Shown in pieces: positions 57,961 through 64,000 of a stretch of DNA of 64,000 nt. The notes below the pieces were generated by a model. The model saw nothing but the letters and a program-made list of their open reading frames with translations, was not told the DNA's origin and did not search any database. Each line of letters starts with the position of its first letter. Position 1 is the stretch's first letter. Made by a program: the position numbers and the translations under genes. Origin of the DNA: Pseudomonas fluorescens (GTDB taxonomy: Bacteria; Pseudomonadota; Gammaproteobacteria; Pseudomonadales; Pseudomonadaceae); contig NZ_CABVGX010000013.1 of NCBI RefSeq assembly GCF_902497625.1, positions 1 to 64,000 of the forward strand, read 5' to 3'.

Positions 57961-57994
57961 TTAAAAAGCGGATCAGATGTGGACTGATCCGCTT
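57961..57994 (-). terminator. Terminator of the DUF3203 gene (minus strand)
   Basis: AAGCGGATCA pairs perfectly with TGATCCGCTT across nine bases. On the minus strand it is followed by TTTTTAA, downstream of the 58060 gene. Confidence 0.8.
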
Positions 57995-58059
57995 GTTGCG
58001 GCGTTAAGACTCAGCACCGGTAACGGACGTTCAGGTGAAGGCTGCGCGGCGGCGGACGG

Positions 58060-58293
58060 TCAAACCACCGAATCACTGTCAGTCTCTTTCAAATTTTCGC
58101 GGCCGTCTTTCGCACCTGCTACGGTCAACATATCCACCTCGGCTTCAGTCAGGAAAATACGCCTTCCATCGACGTCGACCGCTGACATGCGCATGTCCGG
58201 GTCAGTAATGACGACAAGATCTTCAGCCAGACGAATTTCTTCGCCAGTGTCGGTGGTGAAAAACACTGTTTTATCCTGAGTACGAACGGCCAT
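58060..58293 (-). CDS. DUF3203 family protein
   Basis: 77 residues from 58293 (MAVRTQDKTV), with AAGGA eight bases upstream; the methionine three codons earlier is too close to that site. Small, acidic and cytosolic, with VFFTTDTGEEIRLAEDLVVIT and GRRIFLTEAEVDMLTVAGA matching DUF3203. Function unknown. It ends in a clear terminator and is not part of an operon. Confidence 0.85.
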   Translation of the reverse strand: MAVRTQDKTVFFTTDTGEEIRLAEDLVVITDPDMRMSAVDVDGRRIFLTEAEVDMLTVAGAKDGRENLKETDSDSVV

Positions 58294-58414
58294 GGCAGGC
58301 ATCCTTTTTTCAATGTTGATGATCTGTTAGGGCGTATCCGGGCAACATCGTTCTGTGCAACTGATTAAAGGTCGACGCGGTCCATGGTCTATCAATTCTG
58401 AATAGGAGGGCTTC

Positions 58415-58924
58415 ATGGACGCTTGGTGGCACGAAGTTTGGGTAACGCTGCAAGCAGAATTCGCCGACATCGGCGATGCCTCTCAACTGACACGTATCAC
58501 CGTCAGACTGTTGATGGCGGCATTGCTGGGCGGCATCCTCGGTTTTGAGCGAGAGCAAAAGGGCAAGGCGGCAGGCGTTCGGACCCATATGCTGGTAGCG
58601 ATGGGTGCTGCGCTATTCGTCATGGTGCCGCAGATGTCCGGCTCGGAGGAAGACGCCATGAGCCGGGTATTGCAGGGTGTGATCGCCGGCATCGGCTTCC
58701 TGGGTGCGGGCACCATCCTGAAAAACGCTGAAGGCCAGGAAGGCCACGTCAAAGGCCTGACCACCGCGGCAGGCTTGTGGATGACTGCCGCCATCGGTGT
58801 GTCGGCCGGCATGGGCCGCGAAGCGACAGCGGTGGTGAGTACATTGCTGGCGCTGATGGTATTCAGCGTGATGCCGAAGATTGTGCGGATATTTGACAAG
58901 AACGGCGATCAGGACCGGCCGTAG
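58415..58924 (+). CDS. MgtC/SapB family membrane protein
   Basis: 169 residues with about four to five membrane helices. GGILGFEREQKGKAAGVRTHM is the MgtC signature, followed by GAGTILKNAEGQEGHVKGLTTAAGLW. MgtC proteins modulate ATP synthase and Mg2+ homeostasis in some pathogens, but many family members are uncharacterised. The start has AGGAGG five bases upstream. Confidence 0.9.
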   Translation: MDAWWHEVWVTLQAEFADIGDASQLTRITVRLLMAALLGGILGFEREQKGKAAGVRTHMLVAMGAALFVMVPQMSGSEEDAMSRVLQGVIAGIGFLGAGTILKNAEGQEGHVKGLTTAAGLWMTAAIGVSAGMGREATAVVSTLLALMVFSVMPKIVRIFDKNGDQDRP

Positions 58925-58932
58925 CCGTCATC

Positions 58933-58957
58933 CATTCCCACGGCGGGCGTGGGAATG
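58933..58957. other. Perfect hairpin between convergent genes
   Basis: CATTCCCACG pairs with CGTGGGAATG around GCGGG, between mgtC-like and proline-rich genes. No T-run on either side; possible terminator or repeat. Confidence 0.55.
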
Positions 58958-58967
58958 CTTTGGGCAT

Positions 58968-59135
58968 TTATTCAGCTGCAACCACCACCGGCGGCATTGT
59001 ATCCGGCGGATCCTCCCGCGGCGGTGGCGTAGTCCCCGGCGGTTCCTGCTCAGGCACTGGTTGCGGATCGGTCGGCGGAATCACCGGGTCGTCGATGTTT
59101 GGATCGGGCGTTTCTACCGGGTTGGGCAGGGTCAT
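58968..59135 (-). CDS. Proline-rich small protein, unknown
   Basis: 55 residues, starting at MTLPNPVETPD (59135) after a strong AGGAGG eight bases upstream. About one third proline, with many acidic residues and no cysteine or membrane helix: a natively unfolded chain (PNIDDPVIPPTDPQPVPEQE and so on). The strong ribosome site argues that it is a real gene. Family unknown to me. Confidence 0.68.
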   Translation of the reverse strand: MTLPNPVETPDPNIDDPVIPPTDPQPVPEQEPPGTTPPPREDPPDTMPPVVVAAE

Positions 59136-59341
59136 GGGTGAAGCCTCCTGATGGCACATGGCGTGAGACGTGCTTAAGTCGATTGACCCTCGCGCGAGGT
59201 AATTGATTCCCTCTACATCCGCGTGAACTTTTACTCACCCCATAGCTCGGAACCTAAGCGAGTTCATGACGGGGCAGACCGCTCTGTGAGAACGATTATT
59301 CAGACAATGAGCGTCCATGGGGCGTTAAGGAGAGATGCTCG

Positions 59342-61336
59342 ATGACTGCTGAAAACACACCAGAACTGAACTACAACCCGCACATTCCGTTGGCCCAGGC
59401 ATTGCTTTTGCCGCGCATCGCGATTGAAAACACCATGCCGATCCTTGATGGCGGGCAATTTGCCGTCAAGGCCGTGGTCGGCCAGGACGTGGTCGTCACC
59501 AGCAAGGTGTTTGCTGATGGCCACGACAAGCTGGCCGTGCGCATCCGCTGGCGTGCCGAGGGCGAAGAATCGTGGCAAAGCGAGGTCATGGAAGAGCTTG
59601 GCAATAATGGCTGGAAAGGCCGCTTTCACGTCGTTGAGCAGGGCCGCTACGTTTATTGCATCGAAGCCTGGATTGACCAGTTTGCGACGTTCCGCTACGA
59701 ACTTGAGAAAAAGCATCTGGCTGCAGTGCCAGTGAGCCTGGAGCTGCAGGAAGGTCGAAATCACGTCCAGCAAGCGGCTGAGCGCACTGACGGTCAACTG
59801 AGCGAAGACCTGGCCGCGTTGCATCATGAACTGTCCGGGCTGCTCGAAACCGAGCAGGTCGCGCTGTTTCTGCACCAACGCAGCGCTGATTTGATGCAGC
59901 AGGCTGACCATCGCGCATTTGTCAGCCTCAGCCCTGAATTTCCGGTCGACGTCGAGCGCGACCTCGCACAGTTCGCCAGCTGGTATGAGCTGTTTCCGCG
60001 CTCGATCACGGATGATCCGGCTCGCCACGGCACCTTCAACGGCGTGCATGCGCGGTTGCCAATGATCCAGGACATGGGCTTCGACGTGCTGTATTTTCCG
60101 CCGATTCACCCGATCGGCCGCAGCTTCCGCAAGGGCCCGAACAACTCGTTGACCGCCGGCCCCGATGATCCGGGCAGCCCGTATGCGATCGGCAGCGAAG
60201 AGGGTGGTCACGAAGCAATCCATCCCCAGCTCGGCAGCCGCGAAGACTTCCGTCGATTGGTGGCGGCTGCGGCAGACCACGGCCTGGAAATCGCCCTGGA
60301 CTTCGCCATCCAGTGTTCCCAGGATCACCCATGGCTCAAGCAGCACCCTGGCTGGTTCAACTGGCGGCCGGACGGCACGATCAAATATGCGGAAAACCCG
60401 CCGAAAAAATATCAGGACATCGTCAACGTCGACTTCTATGCCGCTGATGCGATTCCGAGCCTCTGGGTGGAGCTGCGCGACATCGTTTTGGGTTGGGTCG
60501 CAGAAGGTGTGAAGATTTTCCGTGTCGATAACCCGCACACCAAACCTTTGCCGTTCTGGCAGTGGCTGATTGCCGATGTGCGCGCGCTGCACCCGGAGGT
60601 GATCTTCCTTGCCGAGGCGTTTACCACGCCAGCGATGATGGCGCGCCTGGGCAAGGTCGGTTATTCCCAGAGTTACACCTATTTCACCTGGCGCAACACC
60701 AAATATGAACTCTCGACCTACCTGACCGAGTTGAACGAATCGCCATGGCGCGAGTGCTACCGGCCAAACTTCTTCGTCAACACGCCGGACATCAATCCGG
60801 CATTCCTGCATCAGTCCGGGCGCCCCGGTTTTCTCATTCGTGCGGCGCTGGCGACCATGGGTTCCGGATTGTGGGGAATGTATTCCGGGTTCGAGCTGTG
60901 CGAGTCGGCGCCCGTGCCGGGCAAAGAGGAATACCTCAACTCCGAGAAGTATGAGATCCGACCAAGGGATTTCACCGCACCGGGCAACATCATTGCCGAG
61001 ATCGCTCAGCTCAACCGCATTCGCCGGCAAAATCCGGCGCTGCACACGCACCTGGGCCTGACGATCTACAACGCCTGGAACGACAACATTCTGTATTTCG
61101 GCAAACGCAGCGAGGATGGCAGCAACTTTATCCTGGTCGCGGTCAACCTTGATCCGAACAACGTGCAGGAAGCTAACTTCGAATTGCCACTTTGGGAAAT
61201 GGGCCTGCCGGACGACGCCAGCACCCAAGGCGAAGATTTGATGAACGGCCATCGCTGGACCTGGCACGGCAAGTATCAGTTCATGCGGATTGATCCAGCC
61301 GTTCAGCCGTTCGGAATCTGGCGCATCACCGTTTAA
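59342..61336 (+). CDS. glgE: Alpha-1,4-glucan:maltose-1-phosphate maltosyltransferase
   Basis: 664 residues, GH13_3. An N-terminal domain (about 1-200) is followed by the TIM barrel with the catalytic set D396 (KIFRVDNPHTKP), E425 (IFLAEAFTTP) and D483 (NTPDINP), and by a C-terminal beta domain. It transfers maltose from maltose-1-phosphate to alpha-1,4-glucan. The start follows AAGGAGA. It is directly upstream of the trehalose synthase/maltokinase gene, separated by a REPIN, so the two complete the trehalose-to-glucan route. Confidence 0.95.
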   Translation: MTAENTPELNYNPHIPLAQALLLPRIAIENTMPILDGGQFAVKAVVGQDVVVTSKVFADGHDKLAVRIRWRAEGEESWQSEVMEELGNNGWKGRFHVVEQGRYVYCIEAWIDQFATFRYELEKKHLAAVPVSLELQEGRNHVQQAAERTDGQLSEDLAALHHELSGLLETEQVALFLHQRSADLMQQADHRAFVSLSPEFPVDVERDLAQFASWYELFPRSITDDPARHGTFNGVHARLPMIQDMGFDVLYFPPIHPIGRSFRKGPNNSLTAGPDDPGSPYAIGSEEGGHEAIHPQLGSREDFRRLVAAAADHGLEIALDFAIQCSQDHPWLKQHPGWFNWRPDGTIKYAENPPKKYQDIVNVDFYAADAIPSLWVELRDIVLGWVAEGVKIFRVDNPHTKPLPFWQWLIADVRALHPEVIFLAEAFTTPAMMARLGKVGYSQSYTYFTWRNTKYELSTYLTELNESPWRECYRPNFFVNTPDINPAFLHQSGRPGFLIRAALATMGSGLWGMYSGFELCESAPVPGKEEYLNSEKYEIRPRDFTAPGNIIAEIAQLNRIRRQNPALHTHLGLTIYNAWNDNILYFGKRSEDGSNFILVAVNLDPNNVQEANFELPLWEMGLPDDASTQGEDLMNGHRWTWHGKYQFMRIDPAVQPFGIWRITV

Positions 61337-61344
61337 AACCAAGA

Positions 61345-61438
61345 CCTGTGGGCGAGCCTGCTCGCGATAGCGGTGTGTCAGGCAATACATGTGCTGAATG
61401 TACCACCGCCATCGCGAGCAGGCTCGCTCCCACAAGTA
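61345..61438. repeat. REPIN
   Basis: Facing REP units (GCGAGCCTGCTCGCGA and TCGCGAGCAGGCTCGCTCCCAC) between glgE and treS. Confidence 0.85.
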
Positions 61439-61485
61439 GATCTGATCGGTTCAGCGGCATTTTTCGAATTCAGCAGGAGTTTCAA

Positions 61486-64000
61486 ATGGCGAAGAAATCC
61501 AATGGAGCTACCTTTATCAAGGACCCGCTCTGGTACAAGGACGCGGTGATCTATCAAGTACACGTCAAATCTTTTTTCGACTCCAACAATGACGGGATCG
61601 GTGACTTTCCCGGCCTGATCGCCAAACTCGATTACATCGCAGACCTCGGCGTCAATACTATCTGGCTGCTGCCGTTTTATCCCTCGCCACGTCGCGACGA
61701 CGGTTACGACATAGCCGAATACCGTGGTGTGCACCCCGACTACGGCACCATGGCCGATGCCAAGCGCTTCATTTCCGAAGCGCACAGCCGTGGTTTGCGG
61801 GTGATCACCGAGCTGGTCATAAACCACACATCCGATCAACACGCCTGGTTTCAGCGCGCACGCAAAGCCAAAAAAGGTTCGGCGGCGCGGGACTTCTACG
61901 TGTGGTCCGATGACGATCACAAGTACGACGGCACGCGCATCATCTTTCTCGACACCGAAAAATCCAACTGGACCTGGGACCCGGTTGCCGAACAGTACTT
62001 CTGGCACCGTTTCTATTCTCACCAGCCGGATCTGAATTTCGACAACCCGCAGGTCATGAAGGCGGTACTGTCGGTCATGCGCTACTGGCTCGACATGGGG
62101 ATTGACGGCCTGCGCCTGGATGCGATCCCGTACCTGATCGAGCGCGATGGCACCAACAACGAAAACCTGCCCGAGACCCACGACGTTCTCAAGCAGATCC
62201 GCGCCGAAATCGACGCCAATTATCCGGACCGCATGCTGCTGGCCGAGGCCAACCAATGGCCGGAAGACACGCAGCTTTATTTCGGCGACACCGATCAAGA
62301 AGGGCTCAACGGCGACGAATGCCATATGGCGTTCCACTTCCCGCTGATGCCGCGGATGTACATGGCGCTGGCTCAGGAAGACCGTTTCCCGATCACCGAC
62401 ATTTTACGCCAGACCCCTGAGATACCAGCCAATTGCCAGTGGGCAATCTTCCTGCGTAACCACGATGAACTGACGCTGGAAATGGTCACCGACAAAGAAC
62501 GCGATTACCTGTGGAATTACTACGCGGCCGACCGTCGGGCGCGGATCAATCTGGGTATTCGCCGGCGCCTGGCGCCGTTGATGGAGCGTGACCGCCGCCG
62601 TGTTGAATTGCTTAACTCGCTGCTGCTGTCGATGCCGGGCACGCCGACGCTGTATTACGGCGACGAAATCGGTATGGGCGACAATATCTACCTCGGCGAC
62701 CGCGATGGCGTGCGCACGCCGATGCAATGGTCGATCGATCGTAACGGCGGCTTCTCCCGCGCCGACCCGGCGAGCCTGGTGCTGCCACCGATCATGGACC
62801 CGCAATACGGTTATCTGTCAGTCAACGTCGAAACGCAGTCCGGCGATCCGCATTCATTGCTCAACTGGACGCGACGCATGCTTGCCGTGCGCAAACAGTC
62901 GAAAGCCTTTGGCCGCGGCACGATAAAAATGCTCTCGCCGAGCAACCGGCGAATTCTGGCCTATACCCGTGAATTCACGGCTGCCGACGGTACACACGAA
63001 ATTATCCTGTGCGTGGCCAACGTGTCGCGCAGCGCGCAAGCGGCGGAATTGGACCTGTCGGCGTACGTCGGCATGGTGCCTGTGGAGATGCTCGGCGGCA
63101 ATGCGTTCCCGCCGATTGGACAGCTGAATTTCCTCTTGACCCTGGCGCCTTACGGCTTTTATTGGTTCGGACTCGCTGCGGAGAACAAAATGCCCACCTG
63201 GCACGTAGAACCGGCGCAAAGCCTGCCGGATTTCACCACACTGGTGTTGAAAAAACGTATGGAAGAGCTGCTCGAGTCGCCGTCTCGCAACACGCTGGAG
63301 CAGAGCATCCTGCCAAACTGGCTGCAAAATAGGCGCTGGTTCGCCGGGAAGGATGCGGCGATCGAGAAGGTCAACCTTGCCTATGGCGTGCGTTTTGGCG
63401 ATGCCGAGCATCCGGTGCTGTTGAGCGAAATCGAAGTCACCAGCGGCGGCCAGACCAGTCGTTATCAATTGCCTTTCGGCTTTATGGCTGATGATCAGGT
63501 CGGACCGGCGCTGCCACAGCAATTGGCGTTGTCTCGAGTCCGGCGCGGGCCGCAGGTCGGCTTGATCACTGACGCGTTCAGCCTTGAGAATTTCATCCGC
63601 ACGGTGCTGCAAGGCATGCAGGACAACACCGTGTTGCCGTCGGATGGCGGCGAAATTCGTTTCGAGCCAACAGCAGAACTGGCCAAACTGGGCCTGACCG
63701 CTGAATCGGAAGTGCGCTATCTGTCCGCCGAGCAGTCCAACAGTTCGGTGGTGATCGGCAGCAGCATGGTGCTCAAGCTGATTCGCAAGGTCGCCTCAGG
63801 GGTGCATCCGGAACTGGAAATGAGTGCGTACCTGACCAATGCCGGCTTCAGCAACATTTCGCCATTGCTGGGCTCGGTGGTACGTCGCGATGCCCAGGGC
63901 GACGACAACTTGCTGATGATCGCCCAAGGCTATCTGAGCAATCAAGGCGATGCATGGGAGTGGACGCAGAACAATCTCGAACGAGCGCTGCGCGACGAAC
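61486..64000 (+). CDS. treS: Trehalose synthase / maltokinase fusion, cut by the window edge
   Basis: At least 838 residues, no stop before the window ends. The start at 61486 (MAKKSNGATF) follows CAGGAG. Residues 1-545 are a GH13_16 trehalose synthase, with D212 (GLRLDA), E254 (LLAEANQW) and D327 (FLRNHDELT) as the catalytic set, converting trehalose and maltose. From about 600 on, the sequence switches to the maltokinase (Pep2/Mak) N-terminal domain, with LPNWLQNRRWFAGKDAAIEKV and then SSVVIGSSMVLKLIRKV. The fused kinase makes maltose-1-phosphate for GlgE. A branching enzyme (glgB) usually follows, but lies outside. Confidence 0.95.
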   Translation, partial: MAKKSNGATFIKDPLWYKDAVIYQVHVKSFFDSNNDGIGDFPGLIAKLDYIADLGVNTIWLLPFYPSPRRDDGYDIAEYRGVHPDYGTMADAKRFISEAHSRGLRVITELVINHTSDQHAWFQRARKAKKGSAARDFYVWSDDDHKYDGTRIIFLDTEKSNWTWDPVAEQYFWHRFYSHQPDLNFDNPQVMKAVLSVMRYWLDMGIDGLRLDAIPYLIERDGTNNENLPETHDVLKQIRAEIDANYPDRMLLAEANQWPEDTQLYFGDTDQEGLNGDECHMAFHFPLMPRMYMALAQEDRFPITDILRQTPEIPANCQWAIFLRNHDELTLEMVTDKERDYLWNYYAADRRARINLGIRRRLAPLMERDRRRVELLNSLLLSMPGTPTLYYGDEIGMGDNIYLGDRDGVRTPMQWSIDRNGGFSRADPASLVLPPIMDPQYGYLSVNVETQSGDPHSLLNWTRRMLAVRKQSKAFGRGTIKMLSPSNRRILAYTREFTAADGTHEIILCVANVSRSAQAAELDLSAYVGMVPVEMLGGNAFPPIGQLNFLLTLAPYGFYWFGLAAENKMPTWHVEPAQSLPDFTTLVLKKRMEELLESPSRNTLEQSILPNWLQNRRWFAGKDAAIEKVNLAYGVRFGDAEHPVLLSEIEVTSGGQTSRYQLPFGFMADDQVGPALPQQLALSRVRRGPQVGLITDAFSLENFIRTVLQGMQDNTVLPSDGGEIRFEPTAELAKLGLTAESEVRYLSAEQSNSSVVIGSSMVLKLIRKVASGVHPELEMSAYLTNAGFSNISPLLGSVVRRDAQGDDNLLMIAQGYLSNQGDAWEWTQNNLERALRDE

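Noticed and set aside
59300..61435. A 711-codon open frame antisense to glgE
   Set aside because: Same shadow effect; glgE has all catalytic residues and a good ribosome site.

Overview
The window reads as chromosomal DNA of a fluorescent Pseudomonas (P. fluorescens complex). The reasons are high GC, the many short palindromic REP/REPIN units of the GTGGGAGC-GGGCTTGCTCGCGA type between genes, and the gene content: a NAD-glutamate dehydrogenase of 1635 residues, an MdtABC-OprM efflux operon, a GlgE/TreS-maltokinase locus, CcoG and DUF3203. I saw no phage, transposase, rRNA, tRNA or CRISPR array.

Layout. 1-1006 has no gene and holds nested palindromes around a 10-copy TGCTT array. 1007-4460 is a YCF48-like beta-propeller protein followed by an MMPL/RND exporter. 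4638-11549 is a sugar-acid catabolic locus: a FadR-type GntR regulator, an IlvD/Edd dehydratase, and a divergent MFS transporter - FAH-fold AraD1/GguC protein - ketoglutarate-semialdehyde-type dehydrogenase operon, with two matching 13-bp operator-like sites in the divergent intergenic region. Then come DUF5629, a secreted lactonase and three small unknown genes. 14519-19994 (minus strand) is sbcD-sbcC-GST. 20136-20531 is an exact-period 132-bp triple repeat. 20565-27401 (minus) is a six-gene Bat-type operon: moxR, DUF58, DUF4381, two VWA proteins and BatD.

28534-33441 is gdhB. 33585-41515 is an accessory stretch: an AT-richer unknown protein, lipoproteins, a cupin, a monooxygenase-like protein, a MocR regulator divergent from an AhpD-like protein, a GNAT remnant and a DUF1254 protein. 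41824-42324 is tpx and 42504-51497 is mdtABC plus an OprM-type channel. 51789-53869 is an MHYT-GGDEF-EAL c-di-GMP gene broken by a one-base frameshift exactly in its EAL signature. After that come an SDR, a second MocR, CcoG, DUF3203, MgtC and a proline-rich peptide. The window ends with glgE and a trehalose synthase/maltokinase fusion that runs off the right edge.

How genes work together: the sugar-acid genes form one oxidative route to 2-oxoglutarate, which the nearby but independent GdhB also produces from glutamate. TreS-maltokinase makes maltose-1-phosphate, the substrate of GlgE, for alpha-glucan synthesis. MdtA, MdtB, MdtC and the NodT-type channel form one tripartite pump. SbcC and SbcD form one nuclease. 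I found no convincing new defence or mobile system. The least explained parts are the AT-richer pair at 33585-35023, the coupled small genes at 13859-14325, and the operator pair and frameshift described in the findings.
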